Shown: piece after piece, positions 7,934 through 17,849 of the stretch | Position numbering within the stretch: position 1 is the stretch's first letter | Layout: every line of letters starts with the position of its first letter | Assembly: GCF_037153985.1 (NCBI RefSeq) | Contig: NZ_JBBAYI010000008.1 | Coordinates: forward strand, 186,001-250,000 | DNA from: Emticicia sp037153985 | GTDB lineage: Bacteria; Bacteroidota; Bacteroidia; Cytophagales; Spirosomataceae | Direction: 5' to 3' | DNA: 64,000 nt | Position numbers and translations under genes: made by a program | The notes under the pieces: generated by a model | What the model saw: the letters and a program-made list of their open reading frames with translations, nothing else | Told to the model about the DNA's origin: nothing | Databases searched by the model: none

Positions 7934-9076
7934 ATGAAAAATATTAGACCTAAACACTTATTCGTTTCACTATTAGCCGTTTTTCTTCTGGCAAGTTTCA
8001 CTCGTCCTTTAAAAAAGGTTGAAAGTAATTTCATAGCAAACAACACTCTGGATGTACGAAATATAAAATTGTTTTCGGATCAAAAATCAGGAACTAGTTT
8101 ATTTCAACAACCTACATTCTCAATAACCGAAAGTAGCGCACAGCCTCCAACTGCCACTGATATAGTAAATAGTAATTTTGTTTCAAACGTTGCTCAGGTA
8201 TTTGATGCAAAGGTAGAACCTGTGCCCAATAAAGTTATAGAACCTATTACTTCACTCCCTATAGAACCTTCACCAATCAATATTCCTGAAATTGTAAGTA
8301 ATAAAGATTCTGTGTCAAAAACTGCTCAGGTATTTGAAACACTGGCTGAACGTTTATTCAATGAAGTTATTGCGCCTATTTCCCCACTGCCAGTAAAGCC
8401 ATTACCTATTAGTATCTCTAAAAAGCTAATTGATTTTAAGCATATTCTATGGTTAAATGAAGATAACTTATTTAAAAAGGAGTATTACAGATACGATTCT
8501 ACTGCCCACAATTTCAAAAAAATTGACAATATAAAAACAATCGCTGGTTTTGATCCTGTACGTTTCAGACTTAATATAAGCAAAGACTCTGTAGCTGTAG
8601 GTGAGGAATTTGAGCTAAAAATAACAGCTGAATTTCTAGACGTAAGTCCCCACCTGATATTTCAATTTGAGGGTTCAAATGGTTTTACATTAAAAATGTT
8701 ATTACCGGATAATTTTGTGCAAACCGGTGGTACTTATTATGATTTCATACAAGGAAAAGTAACCAGACAAATACCAAGGCAGGAGTTTACTATTAAAGGG
8801 TATTTTGAGGCAAAGCCTAAGTTATCCGATTTTGTACTACTCCGCTCATTTACGGGGGCAACCATAACCGATGTTTATGAGAAAAAAGCCGAAATTTTGG
8901 TTCCTATTTATAGAAGCGAAATTGTTACGAAAAAACAGATTGTACAGGATAAATCAAAAGAAACGCTCAATGATTTAATAAATAAGGATTCTACACAAAT
9001 AAAGAACTTTATTCTTGACTGTCCTGAGCAAATACCTCCCCCGCAAACCACAAGCCAACTGTACTGTCGACAATAA
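7934..9076 (+). pseudogene. N-terminal part of a broken large secreted protein
   Basis: The 380-codon frame begins with a signal sequence (MKNIRPKHLFVSLLAVFLLA). A proline-rich low-complexity stretch of two related segments follows (VAQVFDAKVEPVPNKVIEPI and TAQVFETLAERLFNEVIAPI), then a beta-rich domain. It ends at a stop at 9076. The overlapping frame at 9015-10043 starts a PA14 domain without its own signal peptide or ribosome site, so the two were one gene and a single-base indel near 9040-9060 split them. The region has a run of five C and the tract CAAGCCAAC. Whether this is decay or a sequencing error cannot be told here. Confidence 0.65.
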
Positions 9077-10010
9077 AGTAACCTATGAAAGGTGGGATAA
9101 TATTGCCGGATATAGCACAAGTGATTTAACGACAAATCCGAGATTTACAGGAAATTTTGCACCCGATATTCTTTCCTTCGAACCAGTACCAGGGGGGGTA
9201 AATATTCAAAACTCCACAACTCAAAACTTTGGGGCAAGAATCAGAGGATTTATTTGTCCGCCATTATCGGCAGGGAATAATTATAAATTCTATCTGACTT
9301 CTGATAATAGCGCCAAAGTTTGGTTAAGTACTACAAATAATCCTGCCAATAAGGTTTTGATTCTTACAAAAGAAGATAATGGAGATCCTGATGACGCTGC
9401 TCAGCACAATATACCAGCTACAGCTACGGTAACGCTTAACGGGGGTCAGAAATATTATTTCGAGATTATCCACAAACAATGGATTAGTTCAAGTTTTGTA
9501 AAATTGGAATGGGAAGCCCCAGGGCTGACACGCCAAATCATTCCGGCTGCTAATCTGGATCATTTTGAACCGGGACCTTATAATTTACCAACACTTTGTG
9601 GTTTTGATCTGAAAACAGGAGCTACCTATACTGAGGACATTCCGAGCGATATAAAACTAGGAGAATACATAGCAATTAAAGCTATTGCTTCTGTTCCAAG
9701 CCCGGGAACGTTTAGCTGGACGACCATCAACGGTGGAAACGATTACTATATCAGTGCACCTACTGTAGGTAGTGTAGGCACTAATACTTCAACAGCAAAT
9801 CCTGTATTCATTAAACCAGGCAGTGCAGGCTCATTTACATATAGGGTTACACTTACAAAATCTGATGGTACAGGTTCTTGTATCAGTGATATCAAATTAA
9901 ATGTAACCACCACCACTTGTGGAGTATGTGATGCTTGTGGAGTAAACGGTAATGCTCTGGCTGCAACGCCATACCCAAGTGTGTCAATCAAAAGTAGGGC
10001 TGACGAAGAT
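9050..10010 (+). pseudogene. PA14-domain continuation of the 7934 gene, cut by an IS element
   Basis: The frame (open at 9015-10043) carries CTVDNKVTYERWDNIAGYS and then a PA14-like domain: FTGNFAPDILSFE, ARIRGFICPP, YKFYLTSDNSAKVWLS, GQKYYFEIIHKQW and FVKLEWEAPG. A second beta domain with a Cys-rich end (CGVCDACGVNG) follows. PA14 domains bind carbohydrate or other ligands at the cell surface. The frame runs into the hairpin at 10011 next to the IS481-type transposase. The last residues (DFFFSKPSFFN) are therefore probably insertion sequence, and the rest of the gene was lost. Confidence 0.65.
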
Positions 10011-10065
10011 TTTTTCTTTTCCAAACCCTCCTTTTTTAATTGAGGAGGGATTCGGAAAAGAAAAA
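10011..10065. terminator. Long inverted repeat at transposase 3' end
   Basis: TTTTTCTTTTCC plus AAACCCTCCT (10011-10032) pairs with AGGAGGGATTC plus GGAAAAGAAAAA (10043-10065) over about 22 bases, with one mismatch and one bulge. It starts directly after the transposase stop at 10066 on the minus strand. It can act as a terminator in either direction, and it may mark the element's left end. Confidence 0.65.
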
Positions 10066-10996
10066 TTATTGTGCATAAATAATTAATCTTTCCCTTAGTA
10101 CCTCATATGGTGTTCTCCCATTTAAAGCGGCATTGGGTCGCTGACAATTGTAGAACATTTCCCATTCCTGAAGCTTTTTTCTGATATCAATATCATCGGT
10201 GTAATCAATGAGCTGGTAGAATTCCTGTGCATCTGTCTTGTGCGAGCGTTCTACTTTTCCATTTAGATGGGGACTTCGTGGTTTTATATACACATGTTGC
10301 ATACCCAAATCCTCGCAATACCACCGCGACGGCGGACCGTTGGAATTTTGCCTGAAATTCATGGCCATTATCCGTTTGAACAGTATGGATTCTGAAAGGG
10401 AAACGTTCCCTAACATAGTCTATGAATTTAATAGCTGTTTCTTGATTATGTTTAGGGAATATTTGTAAAGCTCTGGCCCGAGTAGCATCATCAATCGCTG
10501 TATATTGGTACATTTTCTTCAATTTTCCTTCTGGGTCTTTAAAAGACAAGAATTTTACATCTACTTGAATACGATGTCCAGGTACTTGTTTTTCATACCT
10601 TTTGAATGGCATAATTGACCTTTTACGCTGATTTTGAGGTAACTTATTCAGATTATTTCGCTTTAACACATAGTACACTGCCCCTTCTGATACACGAATA
10701 TCATGATACCTGCTTAGATACCACATGATACGCTTTTGCCCCAAATGGTAGGTAGTTCTGAGATGGACAATTTTTTCTTCTATATGCTGAGGCGTACGAA
10801 GTTTTAGATTTACTGGACAAGGTTTATTGTTAATTAACCCCGTTTCTCCATGTACCTCATAAGTACGTTTCCATTGATAAAAGGTTTCTCTTGAAATTCC
10901 AAAATAGCGACATGCTTTAGTGATGTTGCCTATTTCTTTGGCATAATTTAATACCTTAAGTTTCCTACGAATATCAGAATGGGCTTTGGCTGTCAT
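10066..10996 (-). pseudogene. IS481-type DDE transposase, frameshifted
   Basis: The first frame (10996 to about 10330) has an N-terminal helix-turn-helix (NITKACRYFGISRETFYQW), then the catalytic core with RIQVDVKFLSF (first Asp) and VQTDNGHEF (second Asp). The second frame (down to 10066) gives QHVYIKPRSPHLNGKVERSH (catalytic Glu), EFYQLIDYTDD and NCQRPNAALNGRTPYEVL. All three DDE residues are present, but the chain is broken near 10330-10350, where a GC-rich run lies. Joined, it would be about 310 residues, a normal length for the family. A frameshift outside the usual IS3 slippage site suggests an inactive copy. Confidence 0.8.
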
Positions 10997-11044
10997 ATTA
11001 TATCAAGTTTACAAATACTAATTTCTCAAATTTTAAGTAATTAG

Positions 11045-11545
11045 TCAACCGTAGTCTTGATTTTCATAAAAGCAGCTGCCGGAAGTTTAATGTTTATTAG
11101 TGTTTCTCCAATAATTAAAAGTAGTATAAGCAGTATATTGAAAGGCCTGCAAATTTCCAGTAGAAAAAAAGAAATACTAAATTCGTTTGTCGATGCCGCA
11201 ACAGGGCATGCTTATCGAGATGCTGAGGCTGAAGCAGCATCTATTTTTGAAGATGCAACTGGTACAACATTTAGAGCGACTTTAAAAACCGAAGCTGGAG
11301 ATTTTGTCGCAACAACTGGCAAATATGCAAGAAAAACATTTGATCATTTAGGTATTCCAAAAGAAGCACTATCATCATTTAAGATGTCAGAATTTAAAAA
11401 ATCAATTACCAGTCATTTTAATAAAAGTGTTGATTTTATTTTATTAGATGTACGCTTTTTTAATAAAGCTCAAAAAACAGAGATATTTGAATATATAGAT
11501 AAAACACACTTAAAAGACATAAATAGATTAATTACACTTGAATAA
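11045..11545 (+). CDS. Polymorphic-toxin C-terminal domain, truncated at its 5' end
   Basis: The frame opens at 11045 right after the IS element and has no credible start or signal; TTG at 11057 is the first possible start. A helical hydrophobic N-terminus is followed by a compact domain: ATGHAYRDAEAEAASIFEDA, FVATTGKYARKTFDHLG, VDFILLDVRFF. The arrangement E-x(n)-DxxLLDV recalls nuclease-type toxin tips, but the fold is not certain. A separate gene starts 2 bp after its stop, as expected for a toxin-immunity pair. It is probably the tip of the RHS or PA14 protein that the IS cut off. Confidence 0.55.
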   Translation, partial: STVVLIFIKAAAGSLMFISVSPIIKSSISSILKGLQISSRKKEILNSFVDAATGHAYRDAEAEAASIFEDATGTTFRATLKTEAGDFVATTGKYARKTFDHLGIPKEALSSFKMSEFKKSITSHFNKSVDFILLDVRFFNKAQKTEIFEYIDKTHLKDINRLITLE

Positions 11546-11547
11546 AT

Positions 11548-11961
11548 ATGGCAACAAGTTTTATCGAATTTAGCGAAAACGGTTTTTGGGAAAATGACTC
11601 AATAACAGAAATCAGTTTAAGTTATCTATTACTGGTAAGTGAGCAAATGGAATCCACTCCAGAATGGTTTCTTGAATACAAGGAGTTTTTAAGAACGATT
11701 TCATTGGGATATTTTCCAAGTTATATACATTTTAATTTTGAAGACTGGTTGATTTCACGAGACAGAATAGATTTTTTTATAAACTTAATAGATAATACTT
11801 TAAAGTATTTAGAGAAAAAAGATTCAGAAATACCTCAAGAAGAAATTAATTTATTTGTAAAAAATAGTAAACTACAAATGATATGGAGGAAAGATGTGGA
11901 CAAAATGTTATTTGTGAATTTTTTAGAAAAATTGAGAGAGCTTATTATTAATAAAAGCTAA
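11548..11961 (+). CDS. Probable immunity protein for the adjacent toxin tip
   Basis: This 137-residue acidic, all-helical-looking soluble protein starts with MATSFIEFSENGFWENDS. Its ATG follows the toxin stop by 2 bp, so the two would be translationally coupled. It has no signal peptide. The family is not recognised; the role rests on position, size and charge. The gene is intact although its toxin has lost its carrier, a common state for orphan immunity genes. Confidence 0.6.
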   Translation: MATSFIEFSENGFWENDSITEISLSYLLLVSEQMESTPEWFLEYKEFLRTISLGYFPSYIHFNFEDWLISRDRIDFFINLIDNTLKYLEKKDSEIPQEEINLFVKNSKLQMIWRKDVDKMLFVNFLEKLRELIINKS

Positions 11962-12141
11962 GTATTCGACACCTATTTTTAATTTTAGCTTTTTATTAGC
12001 CATTGCTAATTCTTGGGACAAGCCGATTTAATGTTTCGAACTATAGTCTAATATTGACATAGCTCAATAATTAATATAAGCCCTCTTGTTAAGAATTTTA
12101 AGGAAATGATAGAAAAATTGAAACTTAGACGATTTAATACC

Positions 12142-12240
12142 ATGAACAAGATATTTTATTTATTACTCATCATTTGCCTATCATTCAAAACGATAGCACA
12201 GGTTAAGCTTAATACGGCTGTTAAGCCTTTGGTGCTATGA
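12142..12240 (+). pseudogene. RHS-type protein N-terminus remnant
   Basis: The frame MNKIFYLLLIICLSFKTIAQ is nearly the same DNA as the start of the gene at 14039. After the signal peptide it runs only 12 more codons to a stop. The downstream frame starting near 12231 gives the RHS core. The middle of the gene has been deleted. Confidence 0.7.
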
Positions 12241-12748
12241 ATATCAGCTTAAAGATCATTTAGGTAACTTACGTGTAGCGTGCCGCTGTGCCGAGCAAGC
12301 AGTCGAAACCAAACCGGAGCATGGCTATCCACAGATTGTAACGCAGCAGGCGACCTATGATCCATGGGGCGTAAAATTGGCAATGTCTACCCGACCAGAC
12401 GGTGGTAATGGCAATCCAAGCGACAGATTCAGATACAATGGCAAAGAATACCAGAAAGATCACGGCTTGTATGAATATCGGTTCAGATGGTATGATGCGG
12501 CTGTTGCCAGATTTATACAGGTGGACCCTTTGGCTGATGATTATACCTATAAGAGTACTTATGATTATGCGGAGAATGAACCTATCTCAAATATTGATTT
12601 AGATGGTTTAGAGAAATTGAAAGGGATTAATGAAAATAATACCCCTGAATTCGTAACAGGATTAGACAATGGTTCGAATTCACAAAAAAAGAGCCAATTA
12701 TTCAGAAAAAAAGTTCACCTGCTGAAGAATACTTTAATGAACCTGTAA
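12229..12748 (+). pseudogene. RHS core C-terminal fragment
   Basis: This is an unmistakable RHS/YD core end: YEYQLKDHLGNLRV, then RYNGKEYQKDHGLYEYRFRWYDAAVARFIQVDPLAD and YDYAENEPISNIDLDG. The first Met is internal, at 12377. In RHS toxins this core forms the shell that holds the toxin tip. The next 30 residues are variable and the frame ends at 12748 after an A-run shift near 12685. The other frame continues as KKEPIIQKKSSPAEEYFNEP, so this fragment once led into the toxin at 12750-13410. Confidence 0.8.
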
Positions 12749-13410
12749 GTTTTATATATTCCGACAAATTAGGCGTTGGGAAATCTTTTTATGGCACCAG
12801 GGGAGAATTGATGGAGTTTATAAAAAATCAACAGGTAGCTTATGATAATGCGGTTTCTGAGAATATTAGAGGAGGGTTAATAGCAACGGCAGCTTATTGG
12901 ATTTGGGGAAAAGATGCAACTTTTAAAGCTGCTCAGTTTGATAATTTATTAACTGCCTATTCAGCTTTTAAGGCAGGAAAAAAATGTAGATATTAATTTA
13001 GTTCCTAATAATCTAAAGTTTACAGAGTTAGGTACACCTAAGACAGTAGAAACATACTATTGCTCAATGCCTGAGAGTGCCGCGCAATTATTTTTAAAGA
13101 CGGGAAGAATGCCATCAGGTCCTAGTAAAGAAACAATGATATCTCCAACAAAATCTGAGGCTAAAAATTATACTAGAACTTTATTTGAAATTAATGTTAA
13201 ACTTGGAACTACTTCCAAACTTCTAGAAATAGGAGTACGTAATAAAGGGAATACACATCCATACACTTTTTTACCTTTAGTTGTAAAGGTTGGAATAAAA
13301 ATAATGCATTTTTTAAACTTGAAAATAATCAAGTTAATATTGGCTTAGGGAGAAGGGATGCATTAAACATTTTTAATTCTAATATTCAAAGTTATAAAAA
13401 GTTAGAATGA
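12749..13410 (+). pseudogene. Frameshifted toxin tip of the second RHS fragment
   Basis: Three frames read as one domain. SFIYSDKLGVGKSFYG to FKAGKK ends at 12996. A shift in a run of A at about 12981 gives NVDINLVPNNLKFTELGTP, ETYYCSMPESAAQLFLKTGRM and TMISPTKSEAKNYT. A shift near 13285 gives GWNKNNAFFKLENNQVNIGLG and ends at 13410. The 'YYCSMPESAAQLFL..GRMPSG...SPTKSEAKNYT' pattern recalls ADP-ribosyltransferase-type toxin tips; this is a guess. Its stop overlaps the start of the next gene by 4 bp (ATGA). Confidence 0.6.
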
Positions 13411-13919
13411 TGAGAACAGAAATTAATCTACTACTTACTGCCCTGTATTCAGGCAAAATAAGTAAAGAACTATTCCTTAGAGAATATTTTAAGGATATTC
13501 ACAAGAGCGATGAATATGTTTTAAATCTTATACAAAAAGGAATTGAAAACAAAAGTGATTCAGAGATTGAAGAAGCTATAGTATTAATTTGTACGGGCTC
13601 ATTTTCTAAACCTTACTTTGTAGTACAATTGTGTGAATTATTGCAATTGCCTTGGCACTTTAAACACGAGGATATTGCTATGTTGCTTAAAGATATTGCT
13701 GACCCAAGTACTGTAGATTGTTTATATAAAGCTTCTGAATTAAAGTTTGATTATTTAAACTATGATGATTCTTACCAATTCGCAAGGAAATGTATAAAGG
13801 CTCTTTCAGCTATATCTGACGAAAGTTCTATAGAGAAATTAAAGCTGCTAGCAATTAGTAAAACAAAAAGGATAAGAGAATATGCAAAAAAAGAATTACA
13901 ATACAAAGGATTGATTTAG
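13407..13919 (+). CDS. Probable immunity protein, HEAT-repeat-like
   Basis: This 170-residue, intact, soluble protein is made of repeated helix pairs (EIEEAIVLICTGSFSKPYFV, EDIAMLLKDIADPSTVDCLY, ALSAISDESSIEKLKLLAIS), the style of HEAT-like immunity proteins. Its ATG overlaps the toxin stop as ATGA, a sign of coupling. It is intact while the toxin is frameshifted. A protective role against sister-cell toxins fits the pattern but is not shown. Confidence 0.65.
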   Translation: MMRTEINLLLTALYSGKISKELFLREYFKDIHKSDEYVLNLIQKGIENKSDSEIEEAIVLICTGSFSKPYFVVQLCELLQLPWHFKHEDIAMLLKDIADPSTVDCLYKASELKFDYLNYDDSYQFARKCIKALSAISDESSIEKLKLLAISKTKRIREYAKKELQYKGLI

Positions 13920-14038
13920 TTGATAGTGTTTAATAAAATAAAATCGAACCCTAATAATTGGATTGAGTAAAATTTTGCAAATTATTAGTACCGTAGTAAG
14001 AATATAAAAGGATAATAAGTTTAAAAGTACCCATTTCA

Positions 14039-14490
14039 ATGAACAAGATATTTTATTTATCATTCATCATTTGCCTATCATTCAAAACGATAGCACAGGT
14101 TAAGCTCAGTATGCCGAACACCTCAAATGTTTCGCCAACAGCGGCATCATTAAGCAAATATGCAGATACTCCGGTCAGTTTACATACAGGTATTGCGAAT
14201 ATCAGTATCCCCTTTTACCAGATCAATGTACGTGATGCCTCTGTGGCAGTTGGATTGGGATATCACTCAGGGGGCATAAAAGTAGATGAGGAAGCCGGAA
14301 TTGTAGGGCTTGGCTGGTCTTTACAAGCCGGTGGCGTTATCAGCCGCACTATATACGGTTCTGATGATTATTCACAACATCCGGAATTGGTACAATATTT
14401 TAATCAGGGCTCGTTTCCTCTACCTCCGGGGAAAACAACGATTCAGGATATTCCTAAAAATGCGCTTCCAGATAAGCAGAAAAGCCGGAG
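14039..14490 (+). pseudogene. RHS/YD-repeat protein N-terminal fragment
   Basis: It starts with a signal peptide (MNKIFYLSFIICLSFKTIAQ). The typical Bacteroidota RHS opening follows: TAASLSKYADTPVSLHTGIA, NISIPFYQINVRD, VGLGYHSGGIKVDEEAG, IVGLGWSLQAGGVISRTIYG. The frame ends at 14512 after about 157 residues. A different gene fragment takes over near 14486, so a rearrangement has joined two genes. The first 66 bp are nearly identical to 12142-12207. Confidence 0.75.
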
Positions 14491-15008
14491 TAAACTCTAC
14501 AGAGAAAATTAAAAGCTATACCTATCATTATACTGACAACACGTGTTCAACCGCTGGTCTTGGCAGGCCTGCACCCTCAGCTATCAATCAGATTTTAACG
14601 TTTGGAGTTGTAGGGGATTCTGTCAATTTAAAGAACAACCTAAGTTGGACTGCCGAAGGTAGTGATATAAAATATTTTGAAGTATACAGATTCACAGGAA
14701 CAAATGATGGAGAATATGTTAGGTCAGCTCTGATTGACCATACTACCATGACGGATAAGTATATTAGCTATAATATTCCATATAAATATGGCATAATAGG
14801 GATTTTGAATGACGGAAAAACTACAGCCTGGAAATTTACTGAAACCAAAATATTAACAAATGGTTGTAGGGGAAATGGAAAGATTTCCCGCAGTTGGGCA
14901 ATTAAAGGAACATTCGAAACCTTAGATGAAGCTTGTGATGAAATTACACTTGAGGAGGGTTTTGAAACAGATAACACAGGTTCGTATGAAGCACGCATTA
15001 AAAATTAG
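14486..15008 (+). pseudogene. FN3-like domain fragment joined to the RHS start
   Basis: From about 14486 this frame reads KAGVNSTEKIKSYTYHYTDN, then a fibronectin-like domain: NLSWTAEGSDIKYFEVYRFT, YISYNIPYKYGIIGILNDGK. A short acidic end domain (TFETLDEACDEITLEE) follows. It resembles the decayed fragment at 4955-5330. No proper start lies in this frame. The end overlaps the next gene's start by 23 bp. Confidence 0.55.
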
Positions 15009-17397
15009 CCTTGTCTGTATGATTTCTTTGGTGTATCCCTCAAAAGTACGGGCAGATCATATTTTTGGGGGATACATTTCCATGCAGCAAATGGATGCCG
15101 CAAAAGGTAACTTTAGATTTAGTGTTAATCTTTATATTGACGATGCGCGTGGTTATGCTGGTTACATTGATGAATTAAAAAATTATAGTTCTGAAATTAA
15201 GATTTTCCGCAAAAGAGATAATTTCGTAATGGATAAATTTTATGTTCCTTACGAATCGAGCAGAAGTATTATTTTTGATAATCCGGCATGTGCAGCTCAG
15301 AAAAACTTTAAAATCTCTGCCTATGTAAGGGCGTATATCTATAAAGTTGATATAGATAAATATGATGACCCTGATGGCTATTATATGGTAACAGATATCT
15401 GTTGCAGGAATATCGACCTGACAAATGTTGATGACCCTGGTAATAATACTATCATGTTCTATACAGAGTTTCCGGCACTCAAACAAAATGGTCAGATAGT
15501 TAATTACTCTACACCCGAATTCCCTCCCATCAACGGAGATTTTATTTGCCTCAATAAGTTATTTAAGTTTGATTTTAGCGCTACCGATAAAGATGGAGAT
15601 CAGTTAAAGTATTATATGGCCGAGCCCTGGCAGGGGCCAAAGCCGGTTATCGGGGTTTCGCGTAATGACCCGCCACCAGCACCATATAATGGTGTAGACT
15701 GGAGTGCCGGTTATAATCAAACCAATGCAATACCGGGTAATCCGGCTTTAAAAATAGAGGTAAATTCAGGGCAACTATCAGTCAAAGCCAATAAAACGGG
15801 CCTTTTCTTGTTTTCAGTTATGTGCGAGGAGTGGAGAAACGGCAAAAGGATTGGAGTGGTAAAGCACGATTTTCAGTTGCCTGTGATTCAGTGCAGCCTT
15901 ACAACACCACCAGCACCTGTTATATCCTATCAGGGTAATAAGGCTACAGAAGTCTCTTTTTGCCCGGGAGAAACAATTACATTAGAAACCGATAATAACG
16001 CAAACTGGGTTTTTCAATGGCAAAAAAATGGAGATAATATTCCGAACGAGACCCAGAATAAACTGGTCGTATCAGATTATGGGGAGTATCAGGTTGTAAA
16101 AAGCTTTAAAAGCACTTGTTCAAGTGATACAATCTCACAAGTAGTAAAGTTGAAAAATTTAGTTGCTACACCAAAAATTAAGGCCGATAATACCAATATT
16201 TGTAATAATGCTTCAATAAAATTAAGTGTAGAGAATCCGGATTCTAATCATAGTTACTTATGGTCTTATAAAAATACACCCGTTCAGACCAGTAATGAAA
16301 TTACTGTAACCAAAGAAGGGTGGTACGTTATACAGGCAAAAAAAAATTCAGGTCTATGCTTTAGCGATAAAGATAGTATCCTTATCACCAAAACCATTTC
16401 AGCCCCATTACCCGACCCTGATGCCAGATATGAAGCCTGCTCCGGCGATTCCATTCAACTTAAAACGGTCAATAGCAACCTGCTTCAATACCAATGGCAA
16501 GTAAACAATAATAATGTATCAAAGGGTGATAAAAGCACCTTATGGGTGAAAGATTCAGGCAATTATACAGTAAAAGTAAAAGATGATAAAGGATGTGAAG
16601 TAGATTCGAAGATTTATAAAGTTACTATAAGTAGTTCTATAACGGTAAAGTTCGATACTATTTTCCCGTTTTGTCTCATTGGGAATAAGAAAATTGCATT
16701 AGCCGCAACACCTCCTAACGGAGTTTTTTCCGGCACTGGAATTAATAACAACATTTTTGATGCAAATTTAGCCGGACAGGGCAAGCATTATATCACTTAT
16801 ACCTACAAGTCACCATCAGGCTGTTCTGGTAAGCAGACACGTGTGATACAAGTAAATCAGGCATTTACTTTGTCAGTCACCCCACAGAATTCAACTATTA
16901 ATAAAGGCGAAAGCGTAAATATAGTTACAAACAGCAGCAATCCAAATGTTTTATATCATTGGCACCCCGAGACATACCTCGATGATCATCATATAGCAAA
17001 CCCGGTTGCAACCCCCGATAAGACCATCACTTATACAGTAGTGGCCACATCAGATGATGGATGTACAGTAAGTGAAACCATTAAAATTATTGTTCTGGGG
17101 ACAACAAGTATAGGCAGCCAAATCTACTTTCCTAATACTTTTACACCAAATATGGATGGTAAAAATGATGAGTTTGCTATTTTCGGTAACGATATTGAGA
17201 GTTTTCAATTACTAGTCTATAATAAGTGGGGTGAGCCGGTTTTTGAATCAAACGATATAAATACTATGTGGAACGGGGGTTGGAGAAATGAATTATCTAA
17301 CCCTTCTCCAAGTGGTCTATATGCTATTACCATTAAAGTTACCTTCAAAAATGGTGATAAATTTGAAAAGAAAGACGCAGTGATGTTGTTGAGGTAG
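14986..17397 (+). CDS. Large secreted protein with T9SS type B (CHU_C) sorting domain
   Basis: The start is MKHALKISLVCMISLVYPSK at 14986, which gives a clean signal peptide; an upstream Met at 14926 would put a charged extension before it. The 803-residue chain has an N-terminal beta domain (DHIFGGYISMQQMDAAKGNF), then Ig/PKD-like domains with CSGDSIQLKTVN, VSFCPGETITLETD and PNVLYHWHPETYL. The end is the CHU_C domain (IYFPNTFTPNMDGKNDEF, LLVYNKWGEPVFES, WNGG, YAITIKVTFKNGDKF), which directs export by the type IX system. The chain is intact, unlike its neighbours. Its function after export is unknown. Confidence 0.88.
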   Translation: MKHALKISLVCMISLVYPSKVRADHIFGGYISMQQMDAAKGNFRFSVNLYIDDARGYAGYIDELKNYSSEIKIFRKRDNFVMDKFYVPYESSRSIIFDNPACAAQKNFKISAYVRAYIYKVDIDKYDDPDGYYMVTDICCRNIDLTNVDDPGNNTIMFYTEFPALKQNGQIVNYSTPEFPPINGDFICLNKLFKFDFSATDKDGDQLKYYMAEPWQGPKPVIGVSRNDPPPAPYNGVDWSAGYNQTNAIPGNPALKIEVNSGQLSVKANKTGLFLFSVMCEEWRNGKRIGVVKHDFQLPVIQCSLTTPPAPVISYQGNKATEVSFCPGETITLETDNNANWVFQWQKNGDNIPNETQNKLVVSDYGEYQVVKSFKSTCSSDTISQVVKLKNLVATPKIKADNTNICNNASIKLSVENPDSNHSYLWSYKNTPVQTSNEITVTKEGWYVIQAKKNSGLCFSDKDSILITKTISAPLPDPDARYEACSGDSIQLKTVNSNLLQYQWQVNNNNVSKGDKSTLWVKDSGNYTVKVKDDKGCEVDSKIYKVTISSSITVKFDTIFPFCLIGNKKIALAATPPNGVFSGTGINNNIFDANLAGQGKHYITYTYKSPSGCSGKQTRVIQVNQAFTLSVTPQNSTINKGESVNIVTNSSNPNVLYHWHPETYLDDHHIANPVATPDKTITYTVVATSDDGCTVSETIKIIVLGTTSIGSQIYFPNTFTPNMDGKNDEFAIFGNDIESFQLLVYNKWGEPVFESNDINTMWNGGWRNELSNPSPSGLYAITIKVTFKNGDKFEKKDAVMLLR

Positions 17398-17502
17398 GTA
17401 AAAGTTTACTATTAGTACGTAAAAATGATAAAGAAGTGACTGGTCAACACAAGTAACAACCTCTCTCTCTTTAAAATTAATATTTACCTTTTCACGAGAA
17501 TC

Positions 17503-17847
17503 TTAAAGTAAATTCAAAGCAGCCTCATAAATTTGCTTATTCTCAAAAGAATCCAGATAAACTTGTGTAATAGCTTCTGAATCATGACCCATCATCTCAC
17601 TAATTAAACTGGTTGAAACACCGCTCCTTTTTAAGACTGTGGCAAAAGTATGCCTCGCTACATAAGTTGTTAAATTCGTTTCTATTTTTGCCAGGGTAGC
17701 CAGTTCTTTTAAGTCTTCATTTACTTGTCTTTTAGTCTTTCTTAAGCGATTATCTATACTAATAGCAGAAGTATGTTTATTTATGTCAAGAAAAGGAAAT
17801 ACATAATTATTTAAACGAAAAGTTTTATAATAATCCAATACTGACAT
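17503..17847 (-). pseudogene. Tyrosine recombinase, C-terminal half only
   Basis: The chain holds the end of a phage-integrase-type catalytic domain: the box II motif ARHTFATVLKRSG (H-x-x-R style), MGHDSEAITQVYLDSF with the nucleophile Tyr, and ISEMMGH. The N-terminal SAM-like domain and the first catalytic Arg are missing. The 5' end lies against an IS1-type remnant at about 17850, so the IS insertion probably removed the rest. It may have moved one of the nearby elements. Confidence 0.75.
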
Positions 17848-17849
17848 TG

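Larger units (their letters stand above)
10011..11040 (-). mobile_element. IS481-type insertion sequence (approximate bounds)
   Basis: The bounds are set by the hairpin on the left and by the start of the toxin frame on the right. Clear terminal inverted repeats and a target duplication were not found by eye, so the ends are uncertain. The element separates the PA14 gene from the toxin-tip fragment at 11045. Confidence 0.55.

Noticed and set aside
9015..9076. Programmed frameshift joining the 7934 and 9015 frames
   Set aside because: No slippery heptamer or following pseudoknot is seen, and the downstream gene is also truncated by the IS element, so decay or error is simpler.
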